Assembly (NCBI GenBank): GCA_014549065.1
Contig: JACDOX010000033.1
Span: 6,048,922-6,112,921, forward strand
Direction of reading: 5' to 3'
DNA from: Cardinalis cardinalis
Taxonomy: Eukaryota; Chordata; Aves; Passeriformes; Cardinalidae
Length of the DNA: 64,000 bases
Part shown: piece after piece, positions 13,813-24,117 of the stretch
How positions within the stretch are numbered: position 1 is the stretch's first letter
Layout of the letters: each line of letters opens with the position of its first letter
Position numbers and translations under genes: made by a program
The notes under the pieces: generated by a model
Seen by the model: only the letters and a program-made list of their open reading frames with translations
Databases searched by the model: none
What the model was told of the DNA's origin: nothing

Positions 13813-13827
13813 CCGGCAGAGGGCGCG
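13813..13827 (+). promoter_or_regulatory. Candidate CTCF binding motif
   Basis: The sequence CCGGCAGAGGGCGCG fits the commonly used CTCF core consensus CCRSYAGRKGGCRSY at all but the last position. It lies within the upstream CpG island, 2.3 kb before the KIF26B ATG. This is a motif match only. CTCF motifs also arise by chance in GC-rich DNA. Confidence 0.4.
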
Positions 13828-14336
13828 CGCCGCCCGCCGACGCCGCGAGGCCGCCTCAGTCCCGGCCCGGCCGCCTCAGCCCCGCGCCCGCCCCGGGCCG
13901 GGGGCTCCGAACTCGGCGGGCGGCGCCGTCCCGAGCCCGGGTCCTGCCGCCGGGGCCGGGAGCAGCGCGGTCACTCAGCCCGCCTGCCCTCCTGCCGGAC
14001 GGTGCCCGGCCCCCGCGCTCCCCTCGCCCGCTGCCGGGGGCTGCGGAGCCGCCTCTGCCCCGCCAGCCGCTGCCGCCCCGGCCCTGGGTCCGTGCGGGGG
14101 CTGGCAGAGCCCGGCGTCCCGGGCCCGGCGTGCGGCTCGGGAGGGGCCAGCGCGCCCCTGCCCGCGGGCGCTGCGCCCGGGGCCACGGTGCCCGGCAGCC
14201 GACGTGGTTAGGCAGGCAGAGCTGGGAGCTGGGGAATTCAGGGTCTGCCGGAAAACGAAGTAAATGTGCCAGGTCGGCGCCGGGACTGAGGCCAGAGAAC
14301 GAGCAGTTCTACACCGCAGTGTGAGCAGTACCCTCG

Positions 14337-14342
14337 GTGAGC
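14337..14342 (+). other. Possible splice donor in upstream CpG island
   Basis: CTCG followed by GTGAGC at the right edge of the upstream CpG island would suit a noncoding first exon ending at 14336. No acceptor can be assigned with confidence. GTGAGC is common by chance in such sequence. Confidence 0.2.
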
Positions 14343-15394
14343 ACCGCGGGGCCAGGGGAGGCTGTGCAGCTCCCCTGCCGCACGGCGTTTCTCTGCCTTA
14401 CCTTGTCATCCCTCTCACGTCTGCCTACGGAACAAACCACGGGATCTCCGCATGCGGATTTATGTGAAACCCATTCACATGCAACAGCAGCTGGGGCGCA
14501 CCTCCTTTGTTTGCCCGTTCGTTCCGCTTTTTGGGGTCACCTATCTAAATGCACAAGGCACTAACTATGCAGCCTGGCTACCTTGGATGGCATCACTTGT
14601 GTCAGCTTTAGATTAAAGCTTTCCTAAACACATCACGAATGGCTGTTCCTCTCTCAGAGTGACAACATAGCGAAGTGAAAACACAGCAGAGCGTTTTACA
14701 CATCTTTACTACGGGTAGAGTATCTGTAAAGACATGCAAGCACTGGGAGATTCCTTGCTCAGCGATTCAGCAGGCTGGTTTTGTTTCCTCATGGCTGTTG
14801 CGGCCCAGGTACACTAGGGATGCTGGAAGGATGCATTTATATGGAAGTAACAATAGGAGGTTGGAAAGGTGGATGCAAGTCCCCTGTGTGTTCTGCTCTC
14901 TCAGTTGCATCAACCTATCCATGTTATGATCCTATCAGGGGATCTGGCATTTAGCTCTTTATTGCCTCCATTTCTGAGAAAATTACCAACTCGTTTTGAG
15001 GGGGAAGATTTATTACAGATGGTTTTTCTATCTACAGGATTTGAAATAAAAAGGGATATGTAACAGATACACATGATCAGCAAATGGAAATCGTAATTAG
15101 AAAGAAAAGATTAACAGGGACACAAGTCTGTAGAATTTCATTGTTAAGAGATCAATTTATTATGCCCTTGACTGCAAGTTAAATTAATACACGTAAAATT
15201 ACAACATAGAAAAGAGATGCCAGTGACTGTCATAAATACAGCTTGCTCTTCTTTCCTAGTTATTTAGGGAGGATTGGGAACACTTGTGAAATCACGTTCA
15301 TTAAAGCCTGAATAGAGGCAACTAACCAATAACTGCAGTGGAAGCAACAAGGTTCTCCCCCCTCCTCACCCCCCCGCCCTTTTCAAGAACGGGG

Positions 15395-15470
15395 GGAAAT
15401 CACAGACGTCAATCAAGAAATACTGCAAAATAAAATGGACCCTCTCGGCAGCCGAGGCATCGCGCAGAGC
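15395..15470 (+). promoter_or_regulatory. KIF26B: Candidate KIF26B core promoter
   Basis: At the left edge of the CpG island, AT-rich sequence changes abruptly to GC-rich. Here lie a CRE-like half site (GACGTCAATCAAG near 15406-15418; TGACG on the minus strand) and a TATA-like stretch AAAATAAAA at about 15427-15435. A start site about 30 bp downstream would be near 15460. This is inference from motifs and base composition only. CpG-island promoters often have dispersed start sites. Confidence 0.3.
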
Positions 15471-16128
15471 AGCGGTGAGGCTCTGGCACTCTGCTGGCAG
15501 CCTCCGGCGCCGCCAGCCCTGCAGCTCCGCCGCTGACCGGGGAGCGCACGGGGCTCCGCAGCCCGGCTCTTTCCTTCCCTCCCTTCCAAAACTGTCAGGC
15601 ACAAATGGGCAGGAGGATATTGGCTGCAAGGGGCGCGGAGGCTCCTCCCAGAGCCTGGATCCCGATATTTTTGGAGGATTTCTTCTAACTCAGTTACAAA
15701 CCTTGGTGAAGGGAACAAGTTGCCGCCGTAGCGGAGGCAGAAAGCGCCTCTGCTTGAGGGGAGCGCGGCTCTCGCTCCTTCTTTCGCCTTCGCAAGGCTA
15801 CCTTGGATGCTTCACCTCACTTGCGGATGAGAGCTGTGCTGCCTATCGGGAGGGACCGCTCCTGATTTGGATGTTGCTGTTTTTGTGAAAACAAGGGTTG
15901 TACGGGAATGAAAGGGGAGACAATGAAGAAAAACCGACCGGGAGAGAACCCCAGCCCCAAGCGTTTTCCCGAGAACTGACGGGTGTTTTGGGGCTGGGCG
16001 ATCCCGTCGGAGGCGGCGGAGGGAGCAAGCCTGCCCGCTCCGCGGGGGACTTCCCGGGACCGGCTATTCCCTTCGGATGCGGACTGGGAAACCTGTAGGA
16101 AATTCTCCGGCCGCCCTGCGAAGCNACC
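15450..16128 (+). other. KIF26B: Probable KIF26B 5' untranslated leader
   Basis: This GC-rich stretch runs from the likely transcription start region to the KIF26B ATG with no obvious coding match. It contains several ATGs opening short ORFs: 15605 (27 codons), 15828 (12 codons), 15908 (23 codons, G at -3) and 16077 (overlaps the main start). The upstream boundary is an estimate from base composition and a TATA-like element near 15430. An intron within the leader cannot be excluded. Confidence 0.55.
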
Positions 16129-16151
16129 ATGAATTCAGTGGCTGGGAATAA
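16077..16151 (+). other. uORF overlapping the KIF26B start codon out of frame
   Basis: An ATG at 16077 opens 24 codons that run past the main ATG at 16129 in a different frame and stop at TAA 16149-16151. The context is weak (C at -3). Overlapping uORFs of this type usually lower initiation at the main start, which is known in general and not shown for this gene. It exists only if the leader is unspliced here. Confidence 0.4.
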
Positions 16152-16191
16152 GGAGAGGATTGCGGTCACGGCGCGGAGCAGAAAATATGGG
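16129..16191 (+). CDS. KIF26B: KIF26B coding exon 1 (start codon, N-terminal 21 residues)
   Basis: This exon encodes the extreme N-terminus of KIF26B, an atypical kinesin-11 family protein linked in mammals to cell adhesion and polarity, kidney development and Wnt5a-ROR signalling (established knowledge). The 21 codons begin MNSVAGNKER and end RKYG. This matches my recollection of the human start closely, with a few substitutions around residues 11-18. The ATG has A at -3 (context ACCATGA), and an ambiguous base lies at 16125. The exon ends GGG followed by GTAAGT, a strong donor, in phase 0. Codon use is more AT-rich than in exon 2. Reading on through the donor gives Arg-rich sequence unlike the family, so the exon end is clear. 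The gene continues in exon 2 after 258 bp. Confidence 0.93.
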
Positions 16192-16449
16192 GTAAGTTCT
16201 CGGCGCCGGGGCGGCTCGGAGCGGTGGTCGCCACAGTGCCGGGGCTCCCGCGCCTCCCTCCCGGTGGCTGCCGGCGATCGTGCCCCGGCCCCGCGCAACT
16301 TCCGCGGTGCGAGGCGGCGGCGGCGGCTTGGGGCGCCCCGCGGGGGCGGGCGCGGCGCGGGGGCCACCGCGGGCGCGGAGCGTCCGAGCGAAACTTGCCG
16401 GCGCCGCCGGGCCTCCCTGCCTGACCCGCTGCTCCTTCTCCCGCTCCAG
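16192..16449 (+). other. KIF26B: KIF26B intron 1 (258 bp, GC-rich, stop-free in frame)
   Basis: This short intron runs from GTAAGT to CTCCAG, with a C/T-rich stretch just before the acceptor. It is very GC-rich and contains a GC box (GGGGCGGG at 16343-16350), so it may carry promoter-proximal regulatory sequence. Its length is a multiple of three and it has no stop in the exon 1 frame. A retained-intron transcript would therefore stay open and add 86 Arg/Ala/Gly-rich residues. I treat it as an intron because both splice signals are strong and the joined exons match the known protein. Confidence 0.88.
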
Positions 16450-16851
16450 GTGACCGACCCCTGCTCCCCCACCAAGCCCGCCGCCCCCTTCTCCCCCGAG
16501 AGCTGGTACCGGAAGGCGTACGAGGAGTCCCGGGCGGGCGGCCGCCCGGCGCCGGAGGGAGCTGGCTCTGCCCTGGGCTCCTCCGGCACCCCGTCCCCCG
16601 GCTCCGGCACCTCCTCGCCGGGCTCCTTCACCGGCTCGCCGGGACCCGCCTCGCCCGGCATCGGCACCAGCTCCCCCGGCTCCCTGGGCGGCTCGCCGGG
16701 CTTCGGCACCGGCTCGCCGGGCTCCGGCAGCGGCGGCGGCTCCTCGCCGGGCTCGGACCGCGGCGTCTGGTGCGAGCACTGCAACGCCCGCCTGGCGGAG
16801 CTGAAGAGGCAGGCGCTGAAGCTCCTCATCCCCGGGCCCGTCAGCAGCAAG
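16450..16851 (+). CDS. KIF26B: KIF26B coding exon 2 (Ser/Pro/Gly-rich N-terminal region with CxxC motif)
   Basis: This exon encodes residues 22-155 of KIF26B. It opens after a pyrimidine-rich tract and CTCCAG, in phase 0, with VTDPCSPTKPAAPFSPESWY. This is followed by RKAYEESRAG, which I recall as nearly invariant in vertebrate KIF26B. The middle (about residues 60-125) is a low-complexity run of SPGS/GTSSPGS/GSPG units with many Ser-Pro dipeptides, likely disordered and phosphorylatable. The end holds a cysteine pair in WCEHCNARL followed by a basic helix-like stretch, AELKRQALKLLIPGP. In the human protein this precedes a second CxxC segment in the next exon (recollection). The exon ends AAG before GTGAGC, again in phase 0, so it is symmetrical. 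GC content and GC3 are very high. The kinesin motor domain lies further downstream and is outside the window. Confidence 0.95.
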
Positions 16852-18302
16852 GTGAGCGCGGCGCCGGGGGAGGCGGGGGGGTCCCTGTGCCCGGAGCGGC
16901 CGCCGGGGCTGTCGGCCACCTGGGCTCCCCTCTGCCCGTGTCACCGCCGAGCGCTTNGCCGTTTATTTGTGTTCTCCCCCTTCTTGGTCTTGCTCCCTTT
17001 TTCCATCCCCTCGTTCTGCTTCACGTGGAGCAGCGTGTCTCTGTCTCTGGAGGGCTGCATAGCTTCAAGAGCATCCGTGATAGTCCTTCCAGCGTGCTTC
17101 TTTTCTCCCGTCTTTCATTGTATTGACAGTGATTCTGTGCTATTTCCTGAGCGGTTTTTTTTAATTTTTTTTTTTTTTGGTGGTGGGGAGTAAGTAAGGG
17201 TGGGAATATTACATCGGAGTAACCGGTCCCTTGCCCTTTTGCTATCTTTGATTCCTACAGGACGGATTTACAAATTGTCCTTAGACTTGGCAGCCAATTC
17301 AGTCGTGAGGTGTGTACGTATGGTCTGCTGCCAGTGGTTTCTTCTTCCATTGAGGGAGAAACCCTTCTGTAGCTCCGGGTTCACATGAGGCATTGAAATG
17401 CTGTTTGAGCTCGAAGGTCACTCAGTGAGGCTGTGGCAGACCATGGCATTGAACCCAGTTCTCCCAGGTGTCTTTAGGCAGAAGGATAACTTGGTGATGC
17501 TTCTCTTATAGAGAAGTGCCAGATTTTTTTTTTTTTTAATTCCCAATAAGACTTGAAAATACTTGAAGCTGCTGGACTCTGAATGTTGGATTGGATAGTC
17601 CTGTGCTGAAAGAGGATGTAAGCATTGCTGACATTTGGTCTCACGTTTTAAGAGCTGACTTATCCTGAATGCAGTTGGAAGCCTGCTTTCTGCCTCTCTT
17701 GGGGTGTTCGGTACCTCCAAAGGCATACTCTGAAATTCCTTGGTTTTGTTTTGTTTGGCATTGGTTTTTTATTTTTCCTTTTTGTTGTGCATATAAGACT
17801 AAGGCTAACAGCTCTAAACGAGTGACCAGCAGCCCTTGGCTGACCTCATGCTACTAAAATAGTAAGCACTGGGTTCCTCCATAGCAACCCTGTGAGCGTT
17901 GTATTGTGAATGGTTCTGCACCTCCTGGAATGTAGTACAATGCAATTTTGTTTGCCTTGTTGGGTCCAGGTACTATCAAATGATAATATTTACTCTTCCA
18001 CTTCAAAGAGTTTTCATTAGTGGTTACAATAAAGAGGTATCATGGAAAAGAGCCGACTGCTGGGAGAGGGTCCCTGGTATTGCTGTTGTGTTGTACTCTC
18101 CATGATTTATTTATGTGCTCTTTTGAGAGGGAGTTGGTGCTCTCATGAACAAAAGATTCAAGGGCTGGTTGTTACCTTGTCTCAAGAGCTAGCTTAACTG
18201 AATTATTCATGATCAGGGAAAGGTGGATCCACCAAAATTAATAGTAAATTTAATCATTAATACATGGTTGATTCACTTTAAAGTGGCCCTGTACCAAAAT
18301 CT

Positions 18303-18345
18303 TGTCAAATTTCAGGCTGTGAGATTTGACAGTAATTACCAGCTG
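18303..18345. promoter_or_regulatory. Candidate enhancer core: MEIS/TGIF, homeobox and E-box motifs
   Basis: An inverted pair TGTCAAAT (18303-18310) and ATTTGACA (18324-18331) frames 13 bp. The right arm runs straight into TGACAG, TAATTA and CAGCTG at 18327-18345. These match MEIS/TGIF, HOX-type homeodomain and bHLH E-box cores. A TGATTGACA word, close to the PBX-PREP composite site, lies at 18509-18517. The function is inferred from motifs alone. Confidence 0.3.
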
Positions 18346-21300
18346 TGGGNATAGGTGGGAAATTACTGATACAGATATGGGAGCCATCAGAATGACTGAG
18401 ATTAGGGGTGGAGGGGAGGATGAAGCTGACATCCAGGCATGGTATTAAATAGAAATTGGCAGATTTTAGTCACATAAATGTTTGCAGAGGGTTCCTTTAC
18501 TGCAACAGTGATTGACACTCACCATCCTAGCCTTCCTGAGAGATTACCCTTGTGTTTTTGCTACTATTTGTTCTGCTGTTCACTTAGTTTAGCTGGTGGT
18601 GTTGCACAGACCAATCTTTATTTGTATCAGTAGCCTCTCAGCCTCCTTACCCATGTTCTTTTTTGCTTCTTGTGCCTCCTTTCCAAACCTTCCACTTCTC
18701 TAGGACTGCCACTGACAAGAGTGCTGTCCAATCTGCATTTAGGAGCAAGGGAGGAGGCACAAGTAAGGTGATGTCCATGGACTTGTGTGACTCTCTGCCC
18801 TATTTGCCATGCTTGATAGTACTTGCAGGCTCAGTCTTGTTGAGTTGTGAGCTGGCACACAGATCCTTTCTGTGATGGGTGCTGCTGGCTGTGACTGATT
18901 GCAGAAGCATCTCTTTCTCTCATCCTTTCTGGCTTGTGACTGCTAAGAACTTTCTGGCTTGTGATTTTTGCCTTCAGCAGGTGCTGCCCAGCAGGGTGAG
19001 GCTCTGGGCTGGATGATGTGGGACACAAACATCATGGCTGCTGCCAGTTACTTCTTTGNTTTGAGTATACTGTGGTGGTCTAAAAATTTGTTTTTCCTGG
19101 TGTAATGGGGTAGCCTTATCAGTGTCTGCTTTGAGGAAAGCAAGGTGCTGGCATGGGCTCTGCTGTTTCAGTCAGGGCCTGTGAGCTGCCTCTGTGTGAG
19201 CCATAGTAACACTCTGGAGTCCTTTTTTTTGAGGGTGAGATGTACAGAGTTTCTCAAAAATGTGGAAACCTGCTTGTGTCTGGGGAAAACTGGCTTTGGT
19301 TTGGATTGAGACTGAAGTCTAACCACACTGTGTTAATGTAGCTGGCATTTTTTCAGGGTCCTGTGAGGTCTGCTCTTGATTGCTATGGAAATAGGGGCTT
19401 TTTGAGTGTGGAATGGATCCTGCCACTTNAATTAAGTGGAAGAAGGAGCACATCATATTCCTAATTCTGGGTATTCCCTCAGAACTTGCAAAGCATCCTA
19501 AAACTCAAGACTCTGGTGCCCAGAGGACACAGCTAATTGGTGATATTNCTTTATTAGAACTATTAAATGAAGCATTTAAAATGTCTGTCATCTTTTAGTC
19601 AGCCAGGTCTGACATATTTTCTGTAGTTGCTGTTGAAGACAACCTAGGATTATGGTATTATGAGTTCTATGGTATTATTAGTACACTCTGTAGCACCTGT
19701 TTCCCATTTATGCTGTATTTAGAAATGCTCATCATCTGGGATAGTGTATGTTGCAGAACAAGCAGAATATGAGAGTATCTGTGTTTTAATGTGTATCTAG
19801 TAGCAGATATTGGAATCTGCAGTAACCTATCCAAATGTGAACCTACATTGGTATTTCTGACAGTGTGCAGTCATGTAAAGGTTTGTATATATCTGTCAAN
19901 TGTAATAGTGTGCTTAATTGCTTCATAAACAGACCAGGCTTTATGCATGAAGCTATGTACTGGAGCTTTTCATTTGGTTGAGAAAAAGCCACACTTAAGC
20001 TAGAGTGAACTGCTTCTGAGTAGGCCATTGTTAGTGTTGAGGTGTTTAGCTTTCCATTCTAAATAGAAACATTCTCTCCTAATACATCAACAGGATGGAA
20101 ACTTTGTGGGNTTTTTTTGTGAGACACAAAGGTGAAGAATATATAATTATAGTTACATTAATGTATTTTAGCAATTTAAAATGCCAGGTTCCCTGCCAAT
20201 AGCAAAAANTATACTGCTAAAAGCTTATTGTTTCTTTTTCCTCCTCTTGTGGTACAGATGTGACTTAATGATGCTCAGCAATTATGTGCATAGGAGGGGT
20301 TATATTTTATGTGAATAAAATCTTATTGTAACCCCCAAGCGAAGCAGGCCTGTGGGAATTGACTAGCACAGGTGTTTGATATAGTTACCATTGCAGTTTG
20401 TGACTGAGGGCATCTTGGAGCTTTTGGTGCCTGTTGTTTGTGGGGTTTATGTTGCATGATGATAAAGATTATCTCAAATTACTAATACAGACTGGTTTTT
20501 TTATGCTAAGCTTTTTCTGAGGCTATATTTTTAGAAGAGCATCAGACAAAGTTCTAGCATAGAAATTTATGGCATCATACTCCCAAATTTATCAAAATTT
20601 CTGNNAAATCAGTTTTCTTTGAATTCAAGCCTGTGATATCACCTATCTTCAATGAACACCTCACAGGCATCTAACAATTGGAGAGTTGCTATATTGATGT
20701 GTAACAAATTATAATGTGTGCTAATAATCCATGGAATGCTAATAAGAATGCTCACAAGCTGACAGTTATAAATTTCTTAGTATGTGGTTCCAAAAATCCT
20801 GAATACAGCCTTTAAACTGAGCTAATTTGAGTGTGTAGACATGAATTGCTGCCTGGGCATATTGTGGTTGGGTCAGGAAGTAAGAGTCTACTATAAATGG
20901 TCAGGATGGATAGCACTGTGTTGTTAGGTGGTTTATATTGTGGACCTCCCCTTACCTAAAAAGTCTGTGCTTCTGAGAATAAGAATTGGGTAAATTCTGA
21001 GCACAGTCTTTTCCAACCCTCTGAGTACAAGAGGGAAGGAAAGAACTGGCATTCAGGGTACAGTTTTGTTTTGTTTTTTTTAGCCCTTTTACTGACATGA
21101 TCCGGTTTTTTTGCTGATGTATTATTGAATTAGTCTTGTCATTCAGTGGTCAAAGACTTGACTCGTAATTATTGATAATGAAGAAAGCCCTGAAGCTGAT
21201 GTAATGAAAAATAGGTTTCTGTTAGCTGGTAGCTACTATAGAAACATTCCCAGTAGAGACAGGACAGTAATAAACCCTTCCTCAAAGCTTAGCAAGTGGC

Positions 21301-24117
21301 AGAATAATGGAATTTCATTTCTGTCCAGACCTTTAATTTGTGAACAAACACGGCCAGTCTGTATAGTGATTTAATTCACTGTGCAAAAAAATCTCAGGCA
21401 CCTAATCATTTCATCCCAACTCATTGTAATGCAGATAGGATTATTGTATTAGAAATGTGATTTTAAATGGCCTGAGGCAGTAATTTGTCAGCATTTGGGA
21501 GGATTAGCCCTATTAAAGTTTAGGCAACAACAACCATTCCTTTGTGTTGCATCACAGGTCACAATACCAAACATTTAGCATAACTCATCTGTGAGTCTTA
21601 CAATTGTATGCTTCCTGGTAAGTTGGGAAGCCGAGCTACTTCACTTGCACTGGAATTACAGCTGCTTGCAGAGGTCTGGAGGAGGCAAATGGATATGCCT
21701 TTGCTGCTGATGAATTTGTGTAAGCCCTTTTCTAGGAGCAGCTGGAAGTCTTGCTGCTGCAATCCGCAGTGTCAACATGTGAAATAATATAACTATTTCT
21801 TTTGAGCTTGCAAATGTCTTTGAGGTAAGGGTGAAGATGCTGTGTGGTAAAGACTGCTCTTTAGGAAGCTGTCAAAGCCATTAGCTCTGCAGCTTTCTCT
21901 ATGGGATGAAAAAGGCTTGTCATTACTAAGTGCATTGGAAATTAGAAACTGGCCTATGGTTATATTTCATAAATTGAAACTATAATGTTTCCTATCAGAA
22001 GAGAAAACACTTTTAGACCACAGAGCTCTTGAAGGTGAAGAGGGGAAGTATTGATGAAGTAAATCTCTAGGGAGGAGAAAATTTTTTTCTTTTTGTACAA
22101 AAAGACTTGGCTGTGCATCTGAAAACACTGTGTTCAGAAATGCAGAGTCAATGATGAGTCTTAAATTGGTCTCTTCATGCTGGGTGATAAAATGTCTTCA
22201 AGGTGTTCTATGCATGCCACGAATGCTGCCCTGATGTCCAAAATCACCTTGTATCTTCAGATAGCCTTACATTTCCTCAGAAAGTGTTGTGACATCCACA
22301 GATATCTTGCATAATAAGTGAATAGTTTTGGAAGGGGAAAAGGAACAAAGATTGTCCATCTGAGTTCCCAGACAGTGTTTGAAAAAATGTCACACATCCC
22401 CAGCGTGGGCCATGGGCATGTAATGGGAGTCACGCTGGCATCAGCAGATTATTAGAACATTGCAGGGCTGAAAGACACGGTGGTTTTGCCACATCAGCAG
22501 CACATAGCCTCTGACATCGTGTAATTGGGGTGCTTCCAAGCACTGAACCTGCAGCACCACANTAAACTTGACTGTCATGCTCTACATAATGATGTAGTCA
22601 GAACTGCAGCATTCTGTGACANGAGGTCCGTGTGTCAAAAGCACGAGAGATGTTCTAAGTTAAATTGCTAGCTTACCTCTTACTAGTGTCATCTGTGGCT
22701 TGAGAGGCATTGATGTTGTTAAAATGGAGGAAAACAGGCATACACCTTCCCCTCCTGCCCCTGAATAAATAATTCCTAGCCCACAGTATCTGTTGTTGAA
22801 GCTGCAATTCAAGAAGTATCCCAGTTGCAGAAAAGATGATTTTATCAGGGGATTGTTACAAATTACAGCTTGCTTAATTCAAATAAAACACACAAAGTAG
22901 TATCCTAAGAGCAGAAAGTTTAGAAGAGCCCAATAACTTGTGTTGCCCATTTTTATTTTCAATTACTTTCTATGCAATCTTCCTACATTAAACCAGGTTT
23001 GGTTTTTTTCTTTTTTATAACTATGATCCTAATGAAGCTGCTAAGAATTGTGTTTGTCTCTGGCTTTGAAACCTGAGATATATAATCAGACTTGGTACAG
23101 ATCAGATTTTCTTGTACAGTTATAATATCTTGTATAATCTACAACCAGGATATGAATCTAATGCTTCTTTTCCCTCCACTCTCCTGCTCAGAAAATTTTA
23201 CAGTGTAGCTTAATATTTTGATGAGTGTTTGAAGTTTCTTTAAGTAAAATTAGATCAACACAAGACAATTCATAGAGCAGGGGAGAATTGACTGGACTGT
23301 TTTGAACTTNTCACAAAGGCTGAAACACTCTGCAAGACACACCAGAATCTAAAAATTCTTTCCCTAGTATAACATGGCTGTTTCTTCAGTCTGGATCTGA
23401 ACCTTGTCAGTCTAGTGACCTGCATGAAATTGACCTTAGGGAAGGCATTTGGACTTCAGGAAAAGCAGTAGGATTTAATTTAGGCCACAGCTTCATGTAT
23501 GATATGGCTCTAACCAGGGAATACTTGTGTGCCTTCAAAGCAGCAGGCGTGCTGCTCTGGCAGAGCAGGTCTAAGACATCCTGGCCCCTTGTGGGCTTCC
23601 CATGTGCCTTTCCTTTGTCCTCTCCATATGAAGGTCATAAGTTAGCATCACTGCAGGTCTCCTGTGTGAATACACAGTGATTGCTCCCTGCCTTAGTTCT
23701 TATAAAAATGATAGATAGTTCAAACACATTCAATAATGCCTCCTTCTAAACTCAGATCCTTTTGATCAAGGAGTGACTGGATGTGCTATTACAACAGCAG
23801 TGATCTCTGAGAAAGCTACTGACGAGAGCAGCACAATGCATCCAACCGTAGCCTCCACTGTAACTGGAGTGCAGAATACAGGGATTACTTTACAAAAGAG
23901 ACAGTCAAAGAAAATATGGTACCAGCTATANAAAAGAATCAGTCTTAAGGAATTGNTGTGTTCAATTGCNGCTTGAATTTATTGCTGTGGTGTCAGAATA
24001 CAATTTATTTTATTTAAAATAATACTGCATAGTAAGGCTGTTAAAAACAACTTTACTATTTCAGTATTGGTATACTTCTTAAAGATTATTTTTGTCTTCA
24101 ACTGTGTTTATTTTAAC

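Larger units (their letters stand above)
13430..14360. promoter_or_regulatory. Second CpG island, 1.8-2.7 kb upstream of KIF26B
   Basis: This is a separate block of very GC- and CpG-rich DNA, divided from the KIF26B island by about 1 kb of ordinary sequence. It contains a 28-bp minisatellite (13651-13720), a hexamer array (13721-13784), a CTCF-type motif (13813-13827) and a donor-like GTGAGC at 14337. Long open frames here (up to 334 codons) are open in several frames at once, as expected from the base composition, and match nothing I recognise. It may be an alternative KIF26B first exon, a divergent noncoding promoter or a boundary element. Confidence 0.7.
15430..16960. promoter_or_regulatory. 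KIF26B: CpG island over the KIF26B 5' end
   Basis: CpG dinucleotides are dense from about 15430 to 16960, in contrast to CpG-poor, AT-rich flanks. The island covers the probable leader, exon 1, intron 1, exon 2 and the first 100 bp of intron 2. This is the usual setting of a developmental-gene promoter. Boundaries were judged by eye. Confidence 0.8.

Noticed and set aside
13207..14324. Long + strand ORFs of 334, 252 and 205 codons in overlapping frames
   Set aside because: All three frames of one strand are open at once in very GC-rich, stop-poor sequence with repeats. The Arg/Pro/Ala composition matches no family, and parts are translated hexamer repeat.
15843..16944. Minus-strand ORFs of 358 and 269 codons over KIF26B exons
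   Set aside because: They are antisense shadows of the Ser-Pro-Gly codon array and GC-rich introns (PGEP-type repeats). No start context or family match supports them.
16852..17193. Continuation of the KIF26B exon 2 frame for 114 more codons
   Set aside because: It lies beyond a strong GTGAGC donor. The translated sequence becomes hydrophobic and unlike KIF26B, so it is intronic read-through.
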